Positions 19,001-26,036 of a DNA stretch of 28,209 nucleotides are shown one piece after another. The notes under the pieces were generated by a model, which was not told where the DNA came from, made no database searches, and worked only from the letters and a program-made list of their open reading frames with translations. Position numbers and translations under genes: made by a program. Numbering within the stretch: position 1 is the stretch's first letter; every line of letters begins with the position of its first letter. The DNA is from an uncultured Clostridia bacterium (GTDB lineage: Bacteria; Bacillota; Clostridia; UBA1381), in assembly GCA_910585795.1 (NCBI GenBank), contig CAJUFV010000005.1:1-28209 (forward strand), read 5' to 3'.

Positions 19001-21292
19001 AAATACAATCCAGTCAGCATCCGATTTTATTTTCCATTCAAATGAAAACGTTCCGCAATTAAAAATATCAATAAAACGAACATCCCTTGTATATCCCGAA
19101 AACTCAAGCACAGATTTTTCTGTTATATCCTGCTGATTTTCAACCGACACTCCCATCTTGGTATACGAAAGAGTATCAACTTCTTCCACAACGGCCGTAC
19201 TGTTATCACTTTTCCAATTCCGCATTATATCCCATGAGCCGCTTTCCTTCTTTTGAAACGGATTTACAATGTTATTCCATTTTCCGCCAAGCATTGTATT
19301 ATACTCATTTATATCGTCAGTTATTTTTGCCCACGCGGCTTCTGACTTCGCCGCATATTTATTTACGCACGCGCCGCGGCTCTGAGCCTTATATAATAAT
19401 GATTTATCCGCATTTACAAAGGTATGTATTATATTATTTGCTGACCTTACCGCGTATAGCTGCAATTCATAAAAAGCGCTCTGTTTATTGTCAGGCAATA
19501 AATTATATAACGCTTCACTGCGCTTTAGCAGACTTTCATACTTATCCGCAGTAATTTGTCCTTCATCACCGTAATTTGTAACAGAATACACGCCCTGAGT
19601 CATAAAATCAGGACGGCGGGAATTAGCTAATTCAAGAAAACCTCGTTGAATGTCCGCATACTCTACCGCCTGTTCTCTTGTAAAGCCAAAATAACGCTCG
19701 GCATTATCTGTTACATATTCCTTTACAGTTGTATTCCGTGTCCTTTCAATATTTCTGCCCAAATCAAGAAAATATTCAGTTTGATTTTCAAACTGCTTCA
19801 AAGGTCCTACATTCAGTACCCATACAGTATCCGCTCCGCTGTCATATGCCTTTGTCATTTCCTCCTTAATAAGTCCCAGCTGTGTTCCGCCGTTCCAAAT
19901 TATACTTGAAGGTCTGCCGAAATAGCTTACATGATAATACATGCCGCCTCCGCCGCTTCGTTCACGTTCTGCCGCGTTTGAGCTTTGACGTATATGACCG
20001 TAATTGTCATTTGTCCACATAATAGTAACATCATCCGGAACATGAAGTCCAGCGTTATACAAAGGCAAAATCTCCTTATACGGAATAAATGTCTGCGGAA
20101 TTTCATCGGCGGGTTTTCCGATTTCTTCAGACAATATTTCACGCTGTTTTGCTATGATTTCCTCAAGCAACGCGATTTTCTCCGCGTCGGTTTTCGCGTT
20201 TACCGGATTCCATACTCCGTCATGCACACCTCGCATGCCAATGGTAAAATTACTCTCATAATCCTTATTTTCCCGTACGCGTTCACGCCAGTAAGCCTCC
20301 ACAAATTCTTTATTACAAACAGGATTTCCGTCCTTGTCTTTATCTGTATAGTCATACGCAACCTCGGCGTTTAAGCTGCCGTCCTTAAACATATATAGAT
20401 TTTTGTCAGGATTCTCTTTTATCCAGCGCTTCTGAAATTCCAAAAGCTCGCCCATATTATTGCGTAGAAGCATTTCACAATGAGATGTACCCATCACAAT
20501 GCCATACTCATCCGCTATTCTCGCATTTTCTGGATTTACATTAAATGCCTGAGTGTATTCATGCATTGCAGGCCATAAATAATTTGCTTTCAATCTCAAA
20601 AGCAGTTCAAAAACCTTTTTATAGGTTTCGGTATTAATGCCAACATCACCGTCAAGCGATTTAGCCCAATTCCACAAATTGTATTCCTGATTTAAAAATA
20701 TACCTCTGTATTTTACGCTTGACGCGCCCTCAGTATAGCCGTTTTCAGGAAGGCTCACATATATCTCGTCACAATGCGACGGCGTTACATCCGCCCACCA
20801 TTCCCATGGTGATACTCCCATTTTTTCCGACAAATCATATATACCATAAATAGTACCTCTCTTATCGGCACCAGCAATAACAAGAATGCCGTCAATATTT
20901 TGTATTGTAAATGCTTCCCACTGATTTTCAATTTCAGAAACGTCCAGTCTGTTTTCCACTATCAGGTTATCTATAGCGTTTGATTTACCTATCGTGCCTA
21001 TAATAATATCCGCGTCTGCTACGCTATCTGTAATATTTGCCGTCACATCAGTAACTGCTTTAATGTCCGACTTTAAATCATCCGCCGCGCGGACAACGCC
21101 CGCAAAATCTTCTGTGTCAACATAAATTACTGGTGTTTTTAACCGCGACGCGATTAATATATCCCCCGACACGGAGCTGACATATCCCGAAACAGTATTA
21201 TTTACCGATTCAGAATTATCTATCTCCGCATACGCGGGAATAAAAGAGAGAGCCATTGTCAGAACGATAATTAATGAAATTATTTTTTTCAT
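13016..21292 (-). CDS. secreted GH115 alpha-glucuronidase fused to a CE12-like acetylesterase
   Basis: 2758 residues from the chosen ATG, with a signal peptide (MKKIISLIIVL start, cleavage near AYA at 22). Segments: GH115 region (about 50-820) with SVKYRGIFLNQEYNLWNWA, LLRLKANYLWPAM, DEYGIVMGTSHCE, TIGMRGVHDG and MWTNDNYGHIRQ; GH115 C-terminal domain (830-985) with YVSMEAEHF; an accessory module (1118-1210); ConA-like domain (1310-1505); carboxypeptidase-regulatory-like domain (1512-1590); Pro/Thr/Ser linker (1595-1672); beta-sandwich plus SGNH esterase (1675-2095) with SDST (Ser1869), GHND (1937-1940) and DTTH (Asp2057, His2060), like rhamnogalacturonan acetylesterases; ConA-like (2300-2460), InlB-like (2465-2545) and ConA-like (2550-2758) domains. 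The start lies one base after the GH2 stop, with GGGGGTG upstream. An upstream in-frame ATG at 21475 lies deep inside the GH2 gene and would bury the signal peptide. Known GH115 enzymes remove alpha-1,2-(4-O-methyl)glucuronate from xylan; the substrate here is inferred. Confidence 0.88.
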   Translation of the reverse strand: MKKIISLIIVLTMALSFIPAYAEIDNSESVNNTVSGYVSSVSGDILIASRLKTPVIYVDTEDFAGVVRAADDLKSDIKAVTDVTANITDSVADADIIIGTIGKSNAIDNLIVENRLDVSEIENQWEAFTIQNIDGILVIAGADKRGTIYGIYDLSEKMGVSPWEWWADVTPSHCDEIYVSLPENGYTEGASSVKYRGIFLNQEYNLWNWAKSLDGDVGINTETYKKVFELLLRLKANYLWPAMHEYTQAFNVNPENARIADEYGIVMGTSHCEMLLRNNMGELLEFQKRWIKENPDKNLYMFKDGSLNAEVAYDYTDKDKDGNPVCNKEFVEAYWRERVRENKDYESNFTIGMRGVHDGVWNPVNAKTDAEKIALLEEIIAKQREILSEEIGKPADEIPQTFIPYKEILPLYNAGLHVPDDVTIMWTNDNYGHIRQSSNAAERERSGGGGMYYHVSYFGRPSSIIWNGGTQLGLIKEEMTKAYDSGADTVWVLNVGPLKQFENQTEYFLDLGRNIERTRNTTVKEYVTDNAERYFGFTREQAVEYADIQRGFLELANSRRPDFMTQGVYSVTNYGDEGQITADKYESLLKRSEALYNLLPDNKQSAFYELQLYAVRSANNIIHTFVNADKSLLYKAQSRGACVNKYAAKSEAAWAKITDDINEYNTMLGGKWNNIVNPFQKKESGSWDIMRNWKSDNSTAVVEEVDTLSYTKMGVSVENQQDITEKSVLEFSGYTRDVRFIDIFNCGTFSFEWKIKSDADWIVFDKQGGTVYDDDRIYVGIDWDKAPNGISNTDITVTRCIGGIAVQSEIIEVKLNNDIKELPEKTYAEANGYVSMEAEHFTNSVESAGYEWIEQDDFGRSGTSMKFMPDTAEGITDNSAYLEYDVNFESAGAFNVDIYRMPTLNERGTVNFALGIDDNAPEVLKGNNTYYNNSSGTDRWGKSILNNIEVLMSTVNVTEKGIHKIRLYGIDAGVVIDKIVITTGEKYESFYGAPESYNTTYNNQPMEMPETKHASTEITGDIKALFSPKLHTVGMTLESGTFGVVTGNKPYLVTPENGGTAVIAVYKKGVLSKIQSSNHYENGAYIFSQAVEPAADEIVKGMVWSSLKEMIPLTKTYGEASENDGVSVSEVNIIKLDNLSSALITVAAYDADGAMLDENTVIHDFSSYQINEKVNVPVNFEVPAKAAELQAIVYDNNENLNALSPSYFINTDNISLAASYDNGVIQIKSGLDSFTGREAICRISDINDDETIYIRQETVDEHTFKAIRTGILSGTYDVNIGVANEGIVVNEKAYTAQNITTDNEEISAELYNWDFVSDITASSGNDVPVISGNTVYDAENKAVKMTSAKPSGKMKVTLSKPVTAVQGRKTIVVSNIAYGKLTGKYMDYSVTDSNGKELVSTHINIYSSLGSIKIGGAEVKSGLSDKDGIKLSKTDNSALNNGYSTFTLILDTDANTIILNIKNKEGESTYTGKFPEGSSYDVSALNFSSTYDAAGRSCYVGNMSIAQITAPSYNIVFDIKDSSGNSIENAAVKLTDKKFDTIINAENDGTYHLCDGLYSYSVTADGYADVTDELELSQATESKIVQVKLIKTDSSEPTERPTEMPAASPTATPASVPTNAPTASPTLIPTSAPPSEVTPTPDVTISPTVTPTSAPTDIPTVSPDVKPTEVPVEYDNTAGEWKFDFGADTEDGYIGVSSNTSFTNELTYGFIGIKEDDYKLTGGEYMDGFRMVRGQKIILADGNRTGEAPNNDFVAVTDPQYPIRFTMSVENGGYYHVKVTLVNASQTEPAVVSLFTERRHQLLTNAEIPAGGTLEHEFNVDVETYYWKALNGQYRDDTLSIEAAGKNAAIASMEVTKTTGKTMWILSDSTGCDQPTNFPYFNLASLAGVGQGLTKYLPSDIAMSNQGDGGLSSGDTSHYACAKAAFKEGDYLYVEYGHNDTSTDGYKTNLERYYKDCHAAGVKMIVVGPIDRCQTKQFDSQTGKWTATLNAYSSAGKEFVDAKIADGAADIAFVDINAGWIEFLNSITKRVKEIRQRDVYENDSVYYYYRYKNSGIDTTHINEAGADNAAYIFFTEAKRIAETNEDVQAAVLADLVKGMREQTPYVVSEDVIKAGKVPNSYYPTPVYEEYDGYEAAVKNALFDNGLLKNITARIEHYTGFDKKDIPYAVAIADIYSSDGALIGTYQSTTATKYDATNGNGTFTLVFENNDAVLPEGGTYKIWLQGFTADNQLMDVDTYRLSDYYTPESVSDNYLIGDKENIESPDTFMYYGVKTGSDLSGNNGWYLVGSSTKSAVLEKDSADNTGYARLKKGSASGSYVLYRSFDSAVKSGRVVMDADIYYEEGYMKFTLSNKTKTPNSGYSQRIDCFSVNNGSLLDSSGTEIGEFPANEWTHITYVFDMDYGTQELTVGGVKYDYYADGMNSIVASEVNPSSAEQLNISGSSSAVLSARIKNMSVKSTSQSELPDKTLTLMPPESAEGAVSIADSEGLIKTAKMNSLITVLATPADGYTFAGWYENDSFVSGMSDIQIRLHRDVILTAKFEAENDPINYAYKETCTALATDTLASNGWVSRNAQSLLTVENDNDHGNYVYFNPGSNTRNVKVTFPETARLTEKYVIEMDFALVNGTGSASEFTIFTSGSTIPDNASVSGDYLLKLVSTASSKTMPWTINGDTDNTVTLKQETRNPVWAHLKMTVDPETGNAELVIVQDGEEKYNNTIKTAVTNGDYAAAGLNFKAVKSYSKCQFDNIRIYTLSQIIQ
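16277..16510 (-). repeat. Pro/Thr/Ser-rich linker repeats
   Basis: Low-complexity coding DNA for residues 1595-1672 of the GH115 fusion, with many PT, SPT, TPTSAP and TAxPT units. It is a flexible linker separating the glucuronidase half from the esterase half, as in many clostridial carbohydrate-active enzymes. The opposite strand shows a long open frame rich in Val and Gly, which is a by-product of the repeat. Confidence 0.9.
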
Positions 21293-21293
21293 A

Positions 21294-22955
21294 TTAAACA
21301 CCCCCGTATTTTGAGAATATATCCTTAACTGTATCATAAGCCATTTTAGGCCTGCGGTATTCATCAACAATACCCTTGTTATTGTGACATCGAGCGCGAG
21401 TCGCAAACCACTCGCCCTCCTCTGTAACACGGCAGTCCGCAAACTGCCATATAAACACACCGCAGATTCTATCATCAGTCATATATACTTCAAGATTATC
21501 ACGGATTAAATCCGATTGTCTTTCCTCGCTCCACTTACAGCGTGAACGGTCACGATAACCATAAACCGCAGCCGCTCCAAGCTCGCTTACAATTATAGGT
21601 TTACTGTCCCCGCCGCTGTTTTTTATCCATTCGATTTCCTGCTCATTTCTTTCGTCGATAGGACAATCCTTATACCATCCCGAATACATATTAAATGAAA
21701 CAATATCCGGAAGGTCAAGACATATATCCGTAAAATGACGGCAGGTAGCCGACGTTACAGGACGTGATAAATCCATAGCTTTTATCTGCTCATATTGTTT
21801 TTTATACATACGGCGTCCCTCGTCAGTCTCAGCGGCACATTCGTTTAAAATGCCCCAAATCAAAATTGACGGATGATTATAATGATGTTCAATCATTTCC
21901 TCTATACAATCCTCACATTGACGTTCAAAATTTGGATTCTGCATATCCTCCAGTTTAAGTCCGCGCGCGTGATTTTCCTCCCACACGAAAATACCGCGTT
22001 CATCGCACAAATCAAGGAAACGCTCGTCATTAGGATAGTGACATGTTCTTACCGCATTTGCGTTCATATCCCGCATTAAGTCCACATCCTGAACCATATG
22101 CTGTAATGTCATGGCACAGCCGTCAACAGCATAATCCTCATGACGGTTAAAGCCCTTTATATAAACAGGCGCGCCGTTTAAATATATTTTAGTGTCCCTT
22201 ACCTCGACTGTACGGAATCCCACACGCTCTATTAAATCGTCAACAGGCTCTCCGTTTACAGACAACACTGTATTCAGCATATATAAATTCGGTTCCTGAC
22301 CTGACCACGCCTTTACTCCGTTAAATTCCTGCTCAAATATTACCGTTTCTTCGCTATTGACACTAACCTCACAGCTCATATCATAATCCCCAAGCTTGCT
22401 TTTAACGCCTACATTCACTGGATTATCCGAAAGAGAACAGATTTTAACCTCAATCCTGGCATTCCATTTTCCATTTTTCATATAAGGTGTGAAATGAACA
22501 TTTTTTATGTACACGCTATTAATCATCTCCAGCGCGACAGGACGCGTAATACCGCCATAGGTATAATAATCATTTGGAATATGCAGAGCGCTGTGCTCAC
22601 CAAAGGTATTATCCACATCTACTTTTAATTCATGCATACCGTTCGAAACATTTTTTACAACAACAGAAAAAGGAGTAAACGCATTATAGTGATGAGCAAT
22701 CTTCTCTCCGTCAAAATACACGTCAGCCGTATGACTTACTCCCTTGAATTCAAGACGGATATTTCCGTTCTGCTTTATATAGATTTTCTTTTTATACATT
22801 CCTTTCCCTCTGTGCCGCATAAAATCCGGATGCTGTTCCCAGCATGCCGGAACAGGCAACTGATATTCCCTGTCAATACCTTCCATTTTAAAATCCCACA
22901 TTCCGTCCAGCTCATATGACTGCCTTATGTAATGAGTGTCAAATAATCTAATCAT
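21294..22955 (-). CDS. GH2 family beta-glucuronidase-like enzyme
   Basis: 553 residues, no signal peptide, so probably cytoplasmic and acting on imported oligosaccharides. It has a jelly-roll sugar-binding domain (about 10-150, with YTYGGITRPV), an Ig-like domain (150-250) and a TIM barrel (250-553). GFNRHED (269-273), RTCHYPND and WGILNE give the acid/base Glu372, and VSELGAAAVYG the nucleophile Glu458. HNNKG (524-528) aligns with the NxK motif of E. coli GUS, which binds the uronate carboxylate: Asn525 and Lys527 are kept. This favours a beta-glucuronidase or beta-galacturonidase over a beta-galactosidase. There are no C-terminal extra domains. It starts one base after the GH28 stop (TAA-A-ATG) with GGAGGG upstream, and ends one base before the GH115 gene. 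Confidence 0.9.
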   Translation of the reverse strand: MIRLFDTHYIRQSYELDGMWDFKMEGIDREYQLPVPACWEQHPDFMRHRGKGMYKKKIYIKQNGNIRLEFKGVSHTADVYFDGEKIAHHYNAFTPFSVVVKNVSNGMHELKVDVDNTFGEHSALHIPNDYYTYGGITRPVALEMINSVYIKNVHFTPYMKNGKWNARIEVKICSLSDNPVNVGVKSKLGDYDMSCEVSVNSEETVIFEQEFNGVKAWSGQEPNLYMLNTVLSVNGEPVDDLIERVGFRTVEVRDTKIYLNGAPVYIKGFNRHEDYAVDGCAMTLQHMVQDVDLMRDMNANAVRTCHYPNDERFLDLCDERGIFVWEENHARGLKLEDMQNPNFERQCEDCIEEMIEHHYNHPSILIWGILNECAAETDEGRRMYKKQYEQIKAMDLSRPVTSATCRHFTDICLDLPDIVSFNMYSGWYKDCPIDERNEQEIEWIKNSGGDSKPIIVSELGAAAVYGYRDRSRCKWSEERQSDLIRDNLEVYMTDDRICGVFIWQFADCRVTEEGEWFATRARCHNNKGIVDEYRRPKMAYDTVKDIFSKYGGV

Positions 22956-22956
22956 T

Positions 22957-24198
22957 TTACCGTCCCTCCGTTTTATTGTCCCTTATTGTTACATTCTTTA
23001 TTTTTATATTTTGCGTATTACTGAATTCAACAGCATTCTCGGCAGTAATATCAATATTTTCAAGCGTTATATTTTTTAATTTATGTTCAGGCAAACCCTT
23101 AATCTGTATACCTGTTTTCGCGTTTCTTCCTCTTACATTCCGTATCTCAATATTACAAAAATCGGACGGCGTGCTTGTCTTTGGCACAACAGTACTGAAT
23201 TCATAAAACATATTTATCTGAATTGCCTGTTCAGTCACATCACTGATTTCCATATTGCAAAATTTCGCGCCGTCTACATAACCGCCGCGGCCGCGCATTG
23301 ACTTAAGGCGTATCCCCTGCATTGTACCGCTGATTTTACAGTCATGCGCATATATATTTTTAACTCCGCCCGATATTGCGCTCCCTATAACTACCGCGCC
23401 GTGACCGCCTGACATAGTACAATCGCGTATTTCAATATTTTCACATGGATGGTTAACTCTCCAGCCGTCCTCATTCATTCCCGAATTTATGGCTATACAG
23501 TCATCGCCAGTATCAAATGTGCAGCTTTCAATCAAAACATCCCTGCACGAGTCAGGATTAAGTCCGTCCGTATTCGGACCTTTTGTTAACACATTCACAT
23601 TTCTAACCGTAACATTTTCACAATATACCGGATGAATTGTCCACTGCGGACCGTCCTTAACTGTAAACCCTTCAAGCAGTACGTTTTTACAGTTTACCGG
23701 CTGTATAAATGATGGCCGAAGAGCCGCGTTTTCTGTTCCGAATATCCTGCTTTCTACCGGTATTCCGTTAAGCTCGGCATAGCATAATTCCTCCGCCGCT
23801 CTCTGCTGCTTCTCTTTCCAGTGCCACCACGACTGTCCTCCGCCAATAAGCGTTCCCTTACCTGTTACTGCAATATTTTCACAGCCATTGGCATAGATAA
23901 GAGGAGAATAATTATAGCATTCCATACCTTCCCAGCGCGTAAATACAATTGGAAGATAATCTGACGGATTACCGCTGAATTCAATTACCGCGCCATCCTC
24001 AAGATACAAATTGATATTGCTCTTTAAATGAATCGCTCCTGACTTCCACTTACCTCTGGGAACAACAACCGTTCCGCCGCCCGCTTCATCGCAGGCATTA
24101 ACGGCCTCCTGTATTTCAGACTTCCCGTATTTTTTAAAATCACTGATATAAAATATATTTATCAGTGAATATGGAGCTGTTTTCAAAACACGTTCCAT
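22957..24198 (-). CDS. GH28 polygalacturonase-like enzyme, cytoplasmic
   Basis: 413 residues from the ATG at 24198, which has AAGGAG at 24206-24211. An in-frame ATG at 24234 lies inside the upstream esterase gene and lacks such a site. The fold is a right-handed parallel beta-helix of family GH28. All four family motifs are visible: NTDGLNP (Asp211), TGDDCIAI (Asp232, Asp233), GGHGAVVIG (His266) and GIRLK (Arg297, Lys299). The enzyme inverts and hydrolyses alpha-galacturonosyl links. With no signal peptide it probably trims imported oligogalacturonides or rhamnogalacturonan oligosaccharides, supplying galacturonate to UxaC. Exo-polygalacturonase and rhamnogalacturonan galacturonohydrolase cannot be told apart here. 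It sits between the esterase and GH2 genes with one-base gaps on both sides. Confidence 0.92.
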   Translation of the reverse strand: MERVLKTAPYSLINIFYISDFKKYGKSEIQEAVNACDEAGGGTVVVPRGKWKSGAIHLKSNINLYLEDGAVIEFSGNPSDYLPIVFTRWEGMECYNYSPLIYANGCENIAVTGKGTLIGGGQSWWHWKEKQQRAAEELCYAELNGIPVESRIFGTENAALRPSFIQPVNCKNVLLEGFTVKDGPQWTIHPVYCENVTVRNVNVLTKGPNTDGLNPDSCRDVLIESCTFDTGDDCIAINSGMNEDGWRVNHPCENIEIRDCTMSGGHGAVVIGSAISGGVKNIYAHDCKISGTMQGIRLKSMRGRGGYVDGAKFCNMEISDVTEQAIQINMFYEFSTVVPKTSTPSDFCNIEIRNVRGRNAKTGIQIKGLPEHKLKNITLENIDITAENAVEFSNTQNIKIKNVTIRDNKTEGR

Positions 24199-24199
24199 T

Positions 24200-25966
24200 T
24201 TAATTCTCCTTATAAAATTTAGAAATATTTTCACCTACTGTTTTCCCAACTGCGTTATAGGTACTCTGATTATAGTGATATTTATCTTTCATATCATTCC
24301 TATATGGCTCAAAGCTTCCCGCAAGCACAAAATCCGCATCACTGCCGCAAAGAGTGGCTTGCGCGTTACGGATAATTCCGTAACGCGTATCCATTGTACC
24401 GCCGTCTCGGTAATGTCCGATTTGTACCATAAAACATTTTTCAGCGCCATGCTGTTTAAACATGTTAAACAGCGCCTTTGTATTTACTGTGTAAGTATCG
24501 GCTGAAACATTATTGTCTCCATCGCTCTCACCCTGACACCATACAACAAATATTCTACCTATTTTTATATTACTTGCTTCAAGAAATTTTTTGGCGTCAT
24601 CAAGTCTTTGCACCGCGTCACTTATGTATCTGCTTTTCCATTCGCTTGTACTCGTTCCCCCTATTGACACTGATACCGCCACAAGCTGTCTGCCCGTCTG
24701 TCTGTAATACTCGTCAACTGTGGCGCTTACCATACTGCCGGTGCGCTTTGTTGTACCATCGCTGTTAAAATCTGTAATTGCTCCTGCTCTGTCCTCACCC
24801 AGACCGAACGGTTCTGTAACAGGCACAAGCGTCAGTGGATTGCTTACAGACTTATATTCAAAACCAGCATTAACATCACATACAACTGACGCGGCCGCAT
24901 CTCCTCGTCCCGACATGTTCGACTGTCCGGCAAAGACCGCTAAATCTACCGTATCATTTACATTATCCGGAAGTGTGTATACAGGTCTTGATAACACCTC
25001 ATTAAGTTTTTTCGAAACAACCGGAATATAAAACTCTCTGCATGCGCTTACATTTGGATGCGAACCCGCGCCGTTAATTATATACTGCTGCATATGCCCA
25101 TAGCCGCGCGTATCAAGATTTGTATCATTAAATATATCAGCGGTATAAACACCCCATCTGCCGCATATTTCAAGTGATAATTCTCTCAGCTTACACTGAG
25201 TATTCCAGTCTCTTCCTCCCGATTTATGTATTGTCACAAATACTATCGGTGTATCAGGCCATTTCTTTTTCATTTCATAAATAATTTTTTCAAATCCGCC
25301 GCAGAATGTCGAGGTATCAAAGCTGTCAGCTTCACTGCCCTTGATTTCACCCAAATGCTCCCAGATATTAATATGAGCGCCGTTTGAATTAAAGCTGTCT
25401 GTAGCTTTATCTCCATACGCGTCATTGGTATAACCATCAAAAACAATAATATCCGGAGCCTGCGAAGAAGCGCCTTTAATCTGATTTATAATATAGTTAT
25501 CCTTTGTTTCCTCCTCTGGATCCTCCTTTGAATAACTGTCAGTCGTTACAACAGTCGCGCCGTTTTTGGCAAGCATATTTAATTCCATACCGTAGTCATC
25601 AGCTATAAGGCGCATAAACGACTGTTTCGGCGCATTATGTCCGTACACTATACTGTCTCCAAACGCATAAACAGTTTTTCCGTTCAGCGCGTCATACGAA
25701 TAATCAATATTTATATCCTCTACATAAATCTTATCTGCCGCTCCGAATATAGGCTTCATATCCTCCGTCCAGTTAAACAGCCGTATATACGCGCCACTCT
25801 CGTATGTTATCGGAAATATCATGTTCTGCGGTATATCCTCTTCACCTGCGCGTCTTACGCAAAGTATACTGCCGTCCTTTTTATACATTGCCGCGTACAC
25901 AACCCCTTTTGTATGCGCCATAACTGTTATTTTAATATTTTCGTTATCCCCCGATACTGAACCCAT
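24200..25966 (-). CDS. 5'-truncated esterase with SGNH and SASA (CE6-like) domains
   Basis: 588-codon frame whose first three codons (Met-Gly-Ser) lie in the terminal inverted repeat of the IS; native sequence begins at Val4 (25957). Residues 10-90 form a beta-sandwich remnant with YIRLFNWTEDMKPI. Residues 95-330 are an SGNH hydrolase: GDSIVYG (Ser105), GYTND (178-182) and SHPN (His303). The usual Asp three residues before this His is Ala300. Residues 340-588 are a SASA/CE6-type esterase: FAGQSNMSG (Ser349), WCQGESD (477-482 region) and a C-terminal YHYNQ (His564). The likely role is removing acetyl groups from plant polysaccharide. Any signal peptide has been lost, so the present product is probably mislocalised or unexpressed. 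It ends one base before the GH28 start. The domain calls are strong; the present function is doubtful. Confidence 0.85.
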   Translation of the reverse strand: MGSVSGDNENIKITVMAHTKGVVYAAMYKKDGSILCVRRAGEEDIPQNMIFPITYESGAYIRLFNWTEDMKPIFGAADKIYVEDINIDYSYDALNGKTVYAFGDSIVYGHNAPKQSFMRLIADDYGMELNMLAKNGATVVTTDSYSKEDPEEETKDNYIINQIKGASSQAPDIIVFDGYTNDAYGDKATDSFNSNGAHINIWEHLGEIKGSEADSFDTSTFCGGFEKIIYEMKKKWPDTPIVFVTIHKSGGRDWNTQCKLRELSLEICGRWGVYTADIFNDTNLDTRGYGHMQQYIINGAGSHPNVSACREFYIPVVSKKLNEVLSRPVYTLPDNVNDTVDLAVFAGQSNMSGRGDAAASVVCDVNAGFEYKSVSNPLTLVPVTEPFGLGEDRAGAITDFNSDGTTKRTGSMVSATVDEYYRQTGRQLVAVSVSIGGTSTSEWKSRYISDAVQRLDDAKKFLEASNIKIGRIFVVWCQGESDGDNNVSADTYTVNTKALFNMFKQHGAEKCFMVQIGHYRDGGTMDTRYGIIRNAQATLCGSDADFVLAGSFEPYRNDMKDKYHYNQSTYNAVGKTVGENISKFYKEN

Positions 25967-25982
25967 CCCCGTAAAGTGAACA
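25958..25982. repeat. IS right-end terminal inverted repeat
   Basis: The end begins TGAACCCATCCCC and matches the other terminal repeat (27636-27660, read on the - strand) at 16 of 25 positions. The match includes the TGA tip, ATCCCC and the inner ACA. It abuts the truncated esterase gene and encodes that gene's present start codon (25966-25964). Confidence 0.7.
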
Positions 25983-26036
25983 AATAAAATAATAAAAATT
26001 TTTGATATATTTTGATGCGTTAATATGTATATTTAT

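Noticed and set aside
21293..21475. N-terminal extension of the GH115 fusion to an ATG at 21475
   Set aside because: It overlaps the GH2 gene by about 180 bases and hides a clear signal peptide that begins at 21292 with its own ribosome binding site.
24199..24234. N-terminal extension of the GH28 enzyme to an ATG at 24234
   Set aside because: The extension lies inside the esterase gene, and AAGGAG is correctly spaced for the ATG at 24198.
25967..26036. Possible outward promoter in the IS end driving the truncated esterase gene
   Set aside because: The region is very AT-rich and offers many weak matches, but no -35/-10 pair with good sequence and spacing.
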